Shown: positions 43,428-51,020 of the stretch, in pieces
How the letters are laid out: every line of letters begins with the position of its first letter
How positions within the stretch are numbered: position 1 is the stretch's first letter
Assembly (NCBI GenBank): GCA_029982205.1
Contig: JARRCM010000014.1
Location: forward strand, 1-53,346
Source of the DNA: Thermosediminibacterales bacterium
GTDB taxonomy: Bacteria; Bacillota; Thermosediminibacteria; Koleobacterales; JARRCM01
Length of the DNA stretch: 53,346 nt
Reading direction: 5' to 3'
Notes under the pieces: generated by a model
Told to the model about the DNA's origin: nothing
Databases searched by the model: none
Seen by the model: the letters and a program-made list of their open reading frames with translations, nothing else
Program-made: the position numbers and the translations under genes

Positions 43428-43459
43428 AAAAACCTTCAGCTGCACAGCTGAAGGTTTTT
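43428..43459 (-). terminator. Terminator after the DUF2922 gene
   Basis: An 11-bp stem ACCTTCAGCTG / CAGCTGAAGGT with T-runs on both sides, 15 bases after the stop at 43474. Confidence 0.9.
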
Positions 43460-43473
43460 GCAGCGTTCATACT

Positions 43474-43692
43474 CTAAGCCGAAATCAGCTCGGTTACTTC
43501 TCTTGTGACAATTCTTGCTCCGCCTATGCTTACAAGATTGCCTCCTGTGGAGTTAAAGATGTTCCTGGCAATGATATCATTCATTACCGTTTCCACCTCT
43601 GTTGATGTCAGGCCGGCTTTCGGGTCATCCAGCGTAAATCTGGTATTCCTTCCGGCAGCGTTTACAAAGATAAGTTCAAGGGTGCGTTCCAT
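43474..43692 (-). CDS. DUF2922 family protein
   Basis: 72 aa. MERTLELIFVNAAGRNTRFTLDDPKAGLTSTEVETVMNDII is the family pattern, followed by GGNLVSIGGARIVTREVTEL. The ATG at 43692 has GGAGG eight bases upstream; the GTG at 43701 abuts that site. Function unknown. It is nearly always found with DUF1659 in Firmicutes, as here. Confidence 0.88.
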   Translation of the reverse strand: MERTLELIFVNAAGRNTRFTLDDPKAGLTSTEVETVMNDIIARNIFNSTGGNLVSIGGARIVTREVTELISA

Positions 43693-43747
43693 CAAATCCA
43701 CCTCCTTTCCTTCATTAAGTTTGTTTGCCTCTGAACGGACAGGCTAC

Positions 43748-43975
43748 TTAAACTGTTTCAGTGAGTTCAATCTCGTTCACCCTGCGGACCTTAACAAGAA
43801 GATGTTCCTGGAGGCTTTCCAATCCTTTAGCCACTGCAAAAACATCGGCATCTGCAGCATCGGGTTTAACTCTTGAAAAAGACCGGGTCCTTATTATAGG
43901 GTCTCCCGATTCATCTGTTCCAACCTGAAGCTGCATCTGCGAGGTTGACTCAACCGGAGTAGCTGTAACTGCCAT
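43748..43975 (-). CDS. DUF1659 family protein
   Basis: 75 aa. MAVTATPVESTSQMQLQVGTDESGDPI then RTRSFSRVKPDAADADVFAVAKGLESLQEHLLVKVRRV matches DUF1659. The ATG at 43975 has AAAAGGAGG upstream. It is the first gene of the DUF1659-DUF2922 pair, and an intrinsic terminator lies within its own upstream region (44024-44075). Function unknown. Confidence 0.88.
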   Translation of the reverse strand: MAVTATPVESTSQMQLQVGTDESGDPIIRTRSFSRVKPDAADADVFAVAKGLESLQEHLLVKVRRVNEIELTETV

Positions 43976-44023
43976 TTGTTTCACCTCCTTTTCCGTTTGA
44001 CTGATTCCATTTTACTTCCCCAT

Positions 44024-44075
44024 CGAGAAAAAATAAAAAGCCGACTAATGGCGGTTTATAACACCTTTAGTGGCT
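44024..44075 (-). terminator. Upstream terminator (possible attenuator or sRNA end) before DUF1659
   Basis: The minus strand reads AGCCACTAA, an inner GGTG/CGCC helix, TTAGTCGGCT, then TTTTTATTTTTT. It lies about 50 bases before the DUF1659 start and no gene on that strand ends nearby, so the stopped transcript must start in 44076-44228. That stretch also has a TTTCAAG/CTTGAAA hairpin (near 44139-44162). No gene is seen in 43985-44228. Confidence 0.65.
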
Positions 44076-44186
44076 AAAAACATAAAAAAACATCTGAGTT
44101 TTGTCATAAAAACCGTCTTGTTTTTTAAAGTGTGCTTTCAAGTTTTTAAAACCTTGAAACATCTGCCAAAAGGAATCCTGTCCTAA

Positions 44187-44195
44187 TTTGTCGAA
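44187..44195 (+). promoter_or_regulatory. Candidate Spo0A box upstream of the GH18 gene
   Basis: TTTGTCGAA matches the 0A-box core TGNCGAA and lies about 34 bases before the start codon of a spore-type glycosidase. A 7-base core occurs by chance several times in a window this size, so support is moderate. Confidence 0.45.
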
Positions 44196-44228
44196 TATGA
44201 ATCTATTGTAGAGTGGAGGTAGATAGTC

Positions 44229-45935
44229 TTGGCAAAAAACAAAACAGGATTTATTTTGTTTGTTTTAACATCCATTATTATAGCCATAGTGGCCATTTAT
44301 CTGAGGTCTTTTTTGATTATTAAACCTTATAAAGGTTCGGGCAATATACTAATCATCGAGGACAAAATATTCGGAAACATCGGTTATGGTGATAATAACA
44401 ACCATCATAATCCTTTTATATTTAAAAAGGAACGGGTTTTAGTAAGCTCAAATATAATAAAACAGGAGATTGACCCTTATCTTCACTGGGACGAAAAATC
44501 CGAAAAGGTCACCTTAACTACTAAAGATAAAACCATCAGGCTTAAAACCGATAGTTTGACAGCTTTAGTAAACTCAAAACCTGTCGAAATAAACATCCCT
44601 GCAACCAAAGTTTCCGGACATCTGTATATACCTGTAGAGTTCCTTGCAGATTTTTTCGGTATTCAAATCAAAAAATTCCCGGAAGTGAATAGAGTTGTCA
44701 TAGATTTTAAAAAAGAAAAACGAAAAATCGGATATCCTTTAAAACCTGTCGGGCTAAAAATCTCCCCATCGGTATTGTCCCCTGTTTATGACTTTGCGGA
44801 AAAAGGTGAAACCCTTTATATATATGGCGTTATGGAAAACTGGTACAGGGTGAGAACAGCCGACGGAATTTTCGGGTATGTTAAAAAAGACGCCCTGGAG
44901 GTGAAAGAAATGACGATTTCAACCACGCCAACCGATGCTAATTATGAAAAATTATGGCAGCCTACAAAGGGAAAGATAAATCTTGTATGGAATTATATAC
45001 ATCAAAAAACTCCGGACATGACGGGAACCCCTAAAATAAAAGGCCTTGATGTAATTTCCCCCACATGGTTTAGTCTTGCTGATGAAAATGGAACTATTGA
45101 TAATAAGGCTGATAAGAACTATGTCAAATGGGCTCATGATAACGGTTACAAGGTATGGGCTCTGTTTGACAACGGTTTTAATCCTGAAATTACGAGTATT
45201 GTATTAAATGATACTGAAAAAAGGGAGAAAATCATAAAACAGCTGCTGGTATATGCAGACCTTTACGAGTTTGACGGTATAAACATAGACTTTGAAAACG
45301 TGTTTTATAAAGACAGGGATATGCTTACACAATTTGTTCGCGAACTAACTCCTATCCTGCATGAGCAAAATCTGGTTGTTTCAATTGACGTAACGGTTAA
45401 ATCTCAAAGCCTCAACTGGTCATTATGCTATGATCGAAAAAGCCTGGGGCAAATCGTAGATTATATAGCACTTATGGCATATGATGAACACTGGGCTACA
45501 AGCCCCGTAAGCGGCCCTGTAGCGTCTATAGGTTGGGTAGAAAAAGGAATACAATCCCTGTTGGAGGAAGTAGAATCCACGAAGGTGCTTTTAGGGCTAC
45601 CTTTTTATACCAGGGAATGGGAAGAAACACCTGCAAATGATAAGTCAAACCTCAAGGTTACATCAAAAGCGCTGTCAATGAGCGATGCAAAAAAAAAGAT
45701 TAAGGAAAACAAAGCAGATATGGTATGGAGCAGCGATTCAGGCACATATTTCGCTGTATATAAAAAAGGTGATAAAACTTATAAGATTTGGCTGGAAGAC
45801 GAAAAATCAATAGAACTTAAGGCTTCACTTGTCGAAAAATACAACCTTGCAGGAACAGCCGCATGGCGGCTGGGGCTTGAAGAAAAAGAAGTCTGGGATG
45901 TGCTTTATAAAAAATTAAAACCAGAAAAGCTTTAA
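44229..45935 (+). CDS. GH18 glycosidase with Cu-amine-oxidase-like and SH3 domains (spore cortex type)
   Basis: 568 aa. One N-terminal membrane helix (about residues 8-28) is followed by a copper-amine-oxidase N-like domain (about 40-165, DKTIRLKTDSLTALVNSKPVE and GHLYIPVEFLADFFGI), an SH3-like domain (about 172-222, LYIYGVMENWYRVRTADGIFGYVKKD) and a GH18 barrel (about 240-565). The catalytic motif DGINIDFE is intact, and MAYDEHWATSP is the second substrate-site block. This domain set is found in YaaH/SleL-like cortex or wall glycosidases. TTG at 44229 has GGAGG nine bases upstream. It is monocistronic with terminator. Confidence 0.9.
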   Translation: MAKNKTGFILFVLTSIIIAIVAIYLRSFLIIKPYKGSGNILIIEDKIFGNIGYGDNNNHHNPFIFKKERVLVSSNIIKQEIDPYLHWDEKSEKVTLTTKDKTIRLKTDSLTALVNSKPVEINIPATKVSGHLYIPVEFLADFFGIQIKKFPEVNRVVIDFKKEKRKIGYPLKPVGLKISPSVLSPVYDFAEKGETLYIYGVMENWYRVRTADGIFGYVKKDALEVKEMTISTTPTDANYEKLWQPTKGKINLVWNYIHQKTPDMTGTPKIKGLDVISPTWFSLADENGTIDNKADKNYVKWAHDNGYKVWALFDNGFNPEITSIVLNDTEKREKIIKQLLVYADLYEFDGINIDFENVFYKDRDMLTQFVRELTPILHEQNLVVSIDVTVKSQSLNWSLCYDRKSLGQIVDYIALMAYDEHWATSPVSGPVASIGWVEKGIQSLLEEVESTKVLLGLPFYTREWEETPANDKSNLKVTSKALSMSDAKKKIKENKADMVWSSDSGTYFAVYKKGDKTYKIWLEDEKSIELKASLVEKYNLAGTAAWRLGLEEKEVWDVLYKKLKPEKL

Positions 45936-45936
45936 T

Positions 45937-45964
45937 AAAGCTCACCCTATATAGGGTGAGCTTT
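45937..45964. terminator. Bidirectional terminator between GH18 gene and sufB
   Basis: A 14-bp perfect palindrome AAAGCTCACCCTATATAGGG (arms meet at 45950/45951) lies between convergent stops at 45935 and 45969. A/T-runs on both sides. Confidence 0.9.
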
Positions 45965-45968
45965 ATTA

Positions 45969-46889
45969 TCACCTCAAAAAACCCTCAATCACAACTTTTA
46001 CAGCCTCTTCTTCACTCAATCCAAGGCTCATGAGTTTTATAATCTGTTCGCCTGAAATTTTTCCTATAGCTGCTTCGTGTGTGAGCTCTGCTTCAGGGTG
46101 TTCTGCCCGTATTTCAGGAATAGAACTTATTTTAGCACTGTCCATTATTATGGAATCACACTCCACGTGACCTCTGCCGGCTGATCTAGCAATTACCTGA
46201 GCGCGAAATACTTGTGAAGAAGTGTGTTTTGCCACTGAACGGGATATGACATCTGCTAAAGCTTCTTCTCCGTTTAATTCTATTTTTATATCTGAAAAGG
46301 CCTCTTGCTCACCATGTGTCATAAGCCTCTCCTTTATAACAAGTTTCGCCCTTTTCCCAAGTTTCGCCTCTGTTACCCTGTGTGTAGAATCCACACCGCC
46401 AATCTGCACCATCTCGAACTCACCGATACCGCCTTCGTGAATTTCTACAACGGTTTGCGGGTTTAAAATTTTGCCTCCAGAACCGTTTCCCTCTCCGTAA
46501 TGTTTTTCTATATATCTGAGCCGGGCTCCTTTCTTAATGATTATATTATGAACCCCGTCATGCTGTGATGCTTCTGAACCGCTGTTATGAATCCCGCATC
46601 CCGCAACCAAAACCACATCAGCACCTTCACCTATTTCAATAGTGTTATATACCATATCTTTTATACCGCTTTGTGAAATAATTACCGGAATATGGATTGA
46701 TTCATTTTTTGTTCCCGGTTTTACGATTACATCTATGCCGGGTTGGCCTTCTTTAGCTTTTACCGTAACGTTTTCTGACGAATTTATAAAAAGCCCTGAT
46801 CCGTTTTTTCTTAAGCTAAAAGCTCCACTGGGTATCTTGTAGAGGTCTGCCACCGTCTCAAGAAGCCCTTTATCTACAGCATTCAGCAT
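45969..46889 (-). CDS. sufB: SufB/SufD-like Fe-S scaffold protein (minimal SUF/SMS type)
   Basis: 306 aa, much shorter than standard SufB (about 465). The right-handed beta-helix part has GEGADVVLVAGCGIHNSGSEASQHDGVHNI and VEIHEGGIGEFEMVQIGG. The SufBD C-terminal block is SSQVFRAQVIARSAGRGHVECDSIIMD, then ISSIPEIRAEHPEAELTHEAAIGKI. Cys (CGIHN) and His residues for cluster assembly are present. The ATG at 46889 has GGAGG eight bases upstream and overlaps the sufC frame by 20 bases. With no sufS, sufU or sufD nearby it fits the two-gene SUF-like minimal system. Confidence 0.88.
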   Translation of the reverse strand: MLNAVDKGLLETVADLYKIPSGAFSLRKNGSGLFINSSENVTVKAKEGQPGIDVIVKPGTKNESIHIPVIISQSGIKDMVYNTIEIGEGADVVLVAGCGIHNSGSEASQHDGVHNIIIKKGARLRYIEKHYGEGNGSGGKILNPQTVVEIHEGGIGEFEMVQIGGVDSTHRVTEAKLGKRAKLVIKERLMTHGEQEAFSDIKIELNGEEALADVISRSVAKHTSSQVFRAQVIARSAGRGHVECDSIIMDSAKISSIPEIRAEHPEAELTHEAAIGKISGEQIIKLMSLGLSEEEAVKVVIEGFLR

Positions 46890-47619
46890 AATCGTCACCT
46901 CCACAAATTCCGCTGAGTTCACATTCAATATCTTTTTTTATACCCGGAAGTATTGCTTCGGGTGTACCGGCTTGCTTTATCTGACCTTCTGAAACCAGTA
47001 TTATCTCATCTGCAAGTGCGAGAATTCTTTCCTGATGGGTGATTACTATAGTAGCAGCTTTCTCCCTTTCATGTTTTTGTTTTATCACATTAACAAGTTT
47101 GTGAAAGCTCCACAGGTCAACACCCGCTTCGGGTTCATCATAAATTATAACTTTGGGATTTCGCAAAAGCATTGTGGCTATTTCTATCCTTTTCATTTCA
47201 CCGCCTGAAAAGCTTTCATCAACTTCTCTATCCATATATTCTTCGGGGCATAAACCTACACTTTTAAGGCTGTTTCTTAACCCCATATTTTCTTTAGCTG
47301 CTGAAATTTTTAGCAAATCTTTTACCCTTAGACCTTTAAACCTTGGCGGTATTTGAAAAGCATAACAAATCCCAAGACGCGCCCTTTCGGTTATATTTTT
47401 CTCTGTAATGTCCTCATTTTCAAAAAATATCCTGCCTTCTGTCGGTTTGTATATCCCCATTATAACTTTGGCAATAGAGGTTTTACCACCGCCGTTTGGG
47501 CCTGTTATACAGTAAAACTTCCCCTGTTCAAATTTAAAGGACAGATTATTTAATATTCGAGTTTTCCCATTCCCATTTTGTACGTTCAGATCGATAGATA
47601 TATTGTTTAGTTCTAACAT
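46870..47619 (-). CDS. sufC: SufC-like ABC ATPase
   Basis: 249 aa. Walker A is ITGPNGGGKTSIAKV, the ABC signature is ESFSGGEMKRIEIA (SGGE), Walker B is KVIIYDEPEAGVDL and the H-loop is TIVITHQER. SufC powers Fe-S assembly by driving SufB conformational change and is soluble. Its tail is Cys-rich (CELSGICGGDDYAECC), an unusual extension. The ATG at 47619 has CAGGAGG upstream. It overlaps sufB. Confidence 0.92.
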   Translation of the reverse strand: MLELNNISIDLNVQNGNGKTRILNNLSFKFEQGKFYCITGPNGGGKTSIAKVIMGIYKPTEGRIFFENEDITEKNITERARLGICYAFQIPPRFKGLRVKDLLKISAAKENMGLRNSLKSVGLCPEEYMDREVDESFSGGEMKRIEIATMLLRNPKVIIYDEPEAGVDLWSFHKLVNVIKQKHEREKAATIVITHQERILALADEIILVSEGQIKQAGTPEAILPGIKKDIECELSGICGGDDYAECCR

Positions 47620-47660
47620 ATTAGACCTCCTGTATTATTTTATCCCCTACAAATACATTT

Positions 47661-47691
47661 TACCCCCTTGCAGAAAAAAGGCAAGGGGGTA
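47661..47691. repeat. Strong 11-bp hairpin upstream of sufC
   Basis: TACCCCCTTGC (47661-47671) and GCAAGGGGGTA (47681-47691) form a perfect inverted repeat with a 9-base loop. There is no T-run on either strand after the stem, so it is not a standard terminator. It shares TACCCCC(C)TTG with the element at 35498. An operator, RNA stabiliser or attenuator of permease read-through into sufC are options. Confidence 0.55.
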
Positions 47692-47710
47692 GGCATAAAA
47701 ACATTTAGAA

Positions 47711-48880
47711 TCAGGAAACAATGCTTCCGAAAATCATGCCTGTAATAGTTGCCATTACCACAACAAGCGAAACATATACCAAAGTCTTTTTAGTGCCTAT
47801 AACACTTCTAATAACCAACATGTTGGGGAGACTTAATGCAGGCCCTGCTAAAAGCAAGGCTAATGCAGGCCCCTGCCCCATACCTGAACCAATTAGGCCC
47901 TGAAGTATGGGCACTTCGGTCAATGTCGCAAAATACATAAAAGCACCTACTATAGAGGCAAAAAAGTTTGAAAAAAGAGAATTACCACCCACAAGGTATG
48001 CTACATACTCTGCAGGAATCAAACCTGCATTGCTTCCAGGCCTTCCCATTAAGAATCCTGCTGCCAGGACGCCGCCAAACAGCAAAGGCAGGATTTGAAC
48101 AGCAAACCCCCATGTGGCATCAAGCCATGACTTGATTTCATAGTTTTCAAACCACCTCCATAAAATTACTGCCAGAAGGCCTAAAAAGATAAGTGTCAAA
48201 ATCCACTTAATGCCGTACACCATGTTCCAAAAACCCACAGGTTCTGAAGGCCTGCCCCATGATGCAAATATTAATATAAACACAAGTGTAGCCATAAAAA
48301 CGATATTTTGACCTAAGGTCCTGGGCTGCTCTTCTTCTGTAACTCTAAAACCTTTGGCCGCTCTTTTTTCTTCATCAGTTTTGAAAACAGCTGCCATTAT
48401 AAGCCCTATTACAACAGAGAACAATACCGCACCCAGAGCCCTGGCCAAACCCAACTGCCATCCGAGAATCCGCGCAGTGAGTATTATAGCAAGGGCGTTT
48501 ATCGCAGGGCCGGAATACAAAAACGCAACAGCCGGCCCTAAGCCTGCCCCTCTTTTATAGATCCCTGAAAACAGCGGCAGAACCGTACAGGAACATACAG
48601 CGAGTATTGTACCGGAAACAGCAGCTACCGAATAAGCAATCGTCTTTTTGGCATCTCTGCCCAGGTATTTTAATACCGCTCCCTGAGACACAAAGTTAGC
48701 AATCGCCCCCGCTATAAAAAACGCAGGCACCAGACATGTCAAAACATGAAGGCGGGCATATTCCTGAAGCATTTTAAAAGATTCCAGAACAGCTGCATCA
48801 ACCCTGGGTGTTCCGAACGGGATGTAATATGCAGCCAGAAAAACTCCTACAATCAATGTTAGTTGTTGCCACTTTTTCAT
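47711..48880 (-). CDS. Permease of the DUF318/ArsP-like family (putative metal/metalloid exporter)
   Basis: 389 aa with about ten membrane helices. The two halves each hold a family motif: AVCSCTVLPLFSGIYKRGAGLGPAVAFLYSGPAIN in the first and ATLTEVPILQGLIGSGMGQGPALALLLAGPALSLPN in the second. The CSC pair in the first is a likely thiol metal or metalloid ligand. Family members export organoarsenicals, Cu or Zn. It is read divergently from an arsR-ferredoxin-thioredoxin set. A perfect-spacing promoter at 48920-48948 is overlapped by an operator half-site. Confidence 0.85.
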   Translation of the reverse strand: MKKWQQLTLIVGVFLAAYYIPFGTPRVDAAVLESFKMLQEYARLHVLTCLVPAFFIAGAIANFVSQGAVLKYLGRDAKKTIAYSVAAVSGTILAVCSCTVLPLFSGIYKRGAGLGPAVAFLYSGPAINALAIILTARILGWQLGLARALGAVLFSVVIGLIMAAVFKTDEEKRAAKGFRVTEEEQPRTLGQNIVFMATLVFILIFASWGRPSEPVGFWNMVYGIKWILTLIFLGLLAVILWRWFENYEIKSWLDATWGFAVQILPLLFGGVLAAGFLMGRPGSNAGLIPAEYVAYLVGGNSLFSNFFASIVGAFMYFATLTEVPILQGLIGSGMGQGPALALLLAGPALSLPNMLVIRSVIGTKKTLVYVSLVVVMATITGMIFGSIVS

Positions 48881-48896
48881 AACGAAAACCTCCTGT

Positions 48897-49005
48897 TTAC
48901 TATATTACTATTTTTTAATATTATAATACAATGATTGAGCCGCGTCAACGATTTTTATTTTTAAAATTGATTGACATATTATATTATAATTTGGTAATAT
49001 AGTAA
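48897..49005. promoter_or_regulatory. Divergent promoters with paired ArsR operator half-sites
   Basis: Minus-strand promoter of the permease: TTGACG (48948-48943), 17-base spacer, TATAAT (48925-48920). Plus-strand promoter of arsR: TTGACA (48971-48976), 18-base spacer, TAATAT (48995-49000). A 12-bp inverted repeat TTACTATATTAC / GTAATATAGTAA sits at 48897-48908 and 48994-49005, one copy just downstream of the permease start site and the other over the arsR -10. One repressor could shut both. Confidence 0.75.
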
Positions 49006-49023
49006 TTAAAAAGGAGGGATTTA

Positions 49024-49350
49024 ATGAAACCCGTTAACAAACAGGTATATAAGTACCGTGCCGAAATTCTAAAAGCGCTTGCGCACCCTTTACGGTTAGC
49101 TATAGTGGATTATTTGGGCGATGGAGAAAAGTGTGTTTGTGACATAATTGATTATTTGGGAGAAAAACAATCAAATGTATCCCGCCACCTTTCCCTGCTT
49201 CGTCAGACAGGTATAGTTGATACTCGCAAAGAAGGCTTGAATGTTTATTATAGTTTAAAGTTTCCATGTACCAATAATTTCTTCAGCTGTGTGGACAATA
49301 TACTTCAAAGACAGCATGAAGAAAAAAAGGCAGTTTTGAAACAACTGTGA
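49024..49350 (+). CDS. arsR: ArsR/SmtB-family metal(loid)-sensing repressor
   Basis: 108 aa. A winged helix with HPLRLAIVDYLGDGEKCVCDI, whose CVC pair is the alpha-3 type arsenic(III)/metal site of ArsR, then LGEKQSNVSRHLSLLRQTGIVDTRKEGLNVYYSL. The C-terminal PCTNNFFSCVDNI has two more Cys that may complete the site. AAGGAGGG lies six bases before the ATG at 49024. It probably binds the half-sites at 48897-49005. Confidence 0.94.
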   Translation: MKPVNKQVYKYRAEILKALAHPLRLAIVDYLGDGEKCVCDIIDYLGEKQSNVSRHLSLLRQTGIVDTRKEGLNVYYSLKFPCTNNFFSCVDNILQRQHEEKKAVLKQL

Positions 49351-49379
49351 TTAAGCCTTTAAGGGAAGGAGGGATTAAA

Positions 49380-49616
49380 ATGTCTAAGAAATGGTATCCT
49401 ATAATCAATCTTGAAAAATGTTCCGGCTGTATGGCATGTGTTGATTTCTGTTCACATGGAGTATATGAAGTTAGAAACGATGCTCCTTATGTAATAAAAC
49501 CCGAAGCATGTGTAGAAGGCTGTCGCGGATGTCAGAAGAAATGTCCCGAATCTGCCATTGAATATGCCGGAGATGACGGTTCATTTGCATCAGGCAGCTG
49601 TTGCTGCTGCAGTTAA
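49380..49616 (+). CDS. Ferredoxin-like 2[4Fe-4S] protein with poly-Cys tail
   Basis: 78 aa. Cluster motifs are CSGCMACVDFC and CVEGCRGCQKKCP. The tail FASGSCCCCS adds four contiguous Cys near the C-terminus, which could bind soft metal or metalloid ions. The ATG at 49380 has GGAAGGAGGG upstream. It lies between arsR and a thioredoxin-like gene (23-base gap), so it probably supplies electrons for thiol or metalloid chemistry (inference). Confidence 0.88.
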   Translation: MSKKWYPIINLEKCSGCMACVDFCSHGVYEVRNDAPYVIKPEACVEGCRGCQKKCPESAIEYAGDDGSFASGSCCCCS

Positions 49617-49639
49617 AATTTTATAAGGGGGATTTTGCA

Positions 49640-49879
49640 TTGGTTATCAAAATTTTAGGAACAGGTTGTAAAAACTGTATTAAGCTTGGTGAAAATGTTT
49701 CTGAAGCTGTCAAGGAATTAGGATTAGATGCGACAATAGAAAAGGTAACTGATATTGATGACATCTTGGATTTTGGCGTCATGAAAACTCCCGGCCTTGT
49801 AGTCAATGATAAGGTAAAAGCATCGGGAAGAGTTCCGTCAAAAGAGGAAATAAAGAAAATCCTTGAACAGGAAAAATGA
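49640..49879 (+). CDS. Small thioredoxin-fold protein (TM0996/MTH895 type)
   Basis: 79 aa. VIKILGTGCKNCIKLGENV has the redox CxxC. VMKTPGLVVNDKVKASGRVPSKEEI carries the cis-Pro (TPGLV) and the family tail. This redoxin type often accompanies ArsR and permease genes of the DUF318 family. TTG at 49640 has AAGGGGG nine bases upstream, so the longer frame to 49601 that overlaps the ferredoxin gene is not used. It is the last gene of the arsR operon. Confidence 0.9.
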   Translation: MVIKILGTGCKNCIKLGENVSEAVKELGLDATIEKVTDIDDILDFGVMKTPGLVVNDKVKASGRVPSKEEIKKILEQEK

Positions 49880-49891
49880 TGATTCGTAAAC

Positions 49892-49924
49892 AAGGAGGGG
49901 TAAGGCAAGCCCCTCCTTTTAATA
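49892..49924. terminator. Bidirectional terminator after the thioredoxin gene
   Basis: Stem AAGGAGGGG / CCCCTCCTT then TTTTAATATT. It lies between convergent stops at 49879 and 49925. Confidence 0.88.
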
Positions 49925-50182
49925 TTAACCGCCATAAAAAGCATCAATAATCGTAATTTTATCTCCTTCGGTCAGGCGGTCTTTTTCAATGTCAATTCTT
50001 ATACCGTTTCGTAATAACAGAACACTTTGAGAAGATATTTTTTCTTTAAGGCCTTTCAATTCAGGATACTTTTCAGATATTTTGTTTATTAAACTTGCCG
50101 GGTCATCATCATTGATTGTTATTTTCACTTTTTCGTTAACAATAGAAGAATTAGGCATAAAAAGTCTCACTTCAAGATTCAT
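49925..50182 (-). CDS. MoaD/ThiS-like ubiquitin-fold sulfur carrier
   Basis: 85 aa. MNLEVRLFMPNSSIVNEKVKITIN gives the first beta strands; LLLRNGIRIDIEKDRLTEGDKITIIDAFYGG is the family C-terminal half with the terminal Gly-Gly that is adenylated and thiocarboxylated. The ATG at 50182 overlaps the upstream stop (ATGA). It is coupled to the H-cluster-like protein. No moaE, thiG, moeB or aldehyde oxidoreductase gene is near, so its acceptor is unknown. Confidence 0.85.
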   Translation of the reverse strand: MNLEVRLFMPNSSIVNEKVKITINDDDPASLINKISEKYPELKGLKEKISSQSVLLLRNGIRIDIEKDRLTEGDKITIIDAFYGG

Positions 50183-50889
50183 CTTTTTATGTTCACCCCC
50201 CTTCCTAACATCCCAGGCCCATTTAAGCATCCGCCCTTACATCCCAAAAGTTCTATAAATTTTCCTTTTCTTGAGTTCTGTGGAAAGCCTTCCAAAAACG
50301 CTTTGGATTCTTTGATTCCGTGTATTTCCATAAGAAAAACCGAAAACCTTGCCCATTCAGGTGGCTCTGCATCAAAAGGCCTGCTCTCTAAGTTTTCTAA
50401 ATCAATTTTTTCCATTTGAAGCCATTTATAGAATTCCTTAAATGTTAACACGTAATCTACACTCTCTGCCTCTTCAGCTTCAGCACGTTTTTCAATACAC
50501 GGACCTATAAATACTGTGATTATATCTTTCCCGAATCTTTGCTTAAGACTACTGCAGTGTGCCACCATCGGTGAATGAAATGACGGTAAACACGAAACTA
50601 AATGCGGAAATTCTTCATGAATCATTTTAACTATTCGGGGACAGGAGTTGCCCAAAATTGGAATTTCAGAATGTTTCACCAGTTCACTTCTGAGTTTTAT
50701 TATTTTTGGAAGAATATAAACGGTTTCCTCCACTCTTGAAAATCCAAGCTTCTTTAATGCACTAACTAATCGACCGGCTTTATTTTGACCGAAAGCTGCA
50801 GGATAAGAAGGAGCTATGCTAACGGCTGCTTCTTTATTTTCTTTTATTTCCCGCTTAATTTTTTCAATATACAGCATTCCGTTTTGCAA
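50179..50889 (-). CDS. Stand-alone H-cluster domain protein ([FeFe] hydrogenase-like, sensory type candidate)
   Basis: 236 aa with only the H-cluster domain and no ferredoxin part. L1 is LGNSCPRIV, where CpI has TSCCPGW; the ligand Cys is kept but the proton-relay Cys is Ser. L2 is FIGPCIEKRAE, keeping ligand Cys and Lys. L3 is ELLGCKGGCLNGPG with both ligand Cys. All four ligands are therefore present but proton transfer should be impaired, which fits a sensory or regulatory hydrogenase-like protein. TTG start at 50889 after GGGAGAGGAAG. It follows the complete hydrogenase gene by 131 bases. Confidence 0.8.
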   Translation of the reverse strand: MQNGMLYIEKIKREIKENKEAAVSIAPSYPAAFGQNKAGRLVSALKKLGFSRVEETVYILPKIIKLRSELVKHSEIPILGNSCPRIVKMIHEEFPHLVSCLPSFHSPMVAHCSSLKQRFGKDIITVFIGPCIEKRAEAEEAESVDYVLTFKEFYKWLQMEKIDLENLESRPFDAEPPEWARFSVFLMEIHGIKESKAFLEGFPQNSRKGKFIELLGCKGGCLNGPGMLGRGVNIKR

Positions 50890-51020
50890 AATTTCTTCCT
50901 CTCCCTAGTGTTGTATCTCATCATTATTTCTAAATCCATGCAAAATATTAGATACAGTCTCTTATAATTTAATATTACAATATAATAATATAGTGTTCAA
51001 TATAAATTTTAAATTTCCTG

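Noticed and set aside
50986-50994. ArsR half-site-like TAATATAGT upstream of the H-cluster-like gene
   Set aside because: The stretch is almost pure A/T, only 9 bases match and no mirrored partner is present, so chance is likely.
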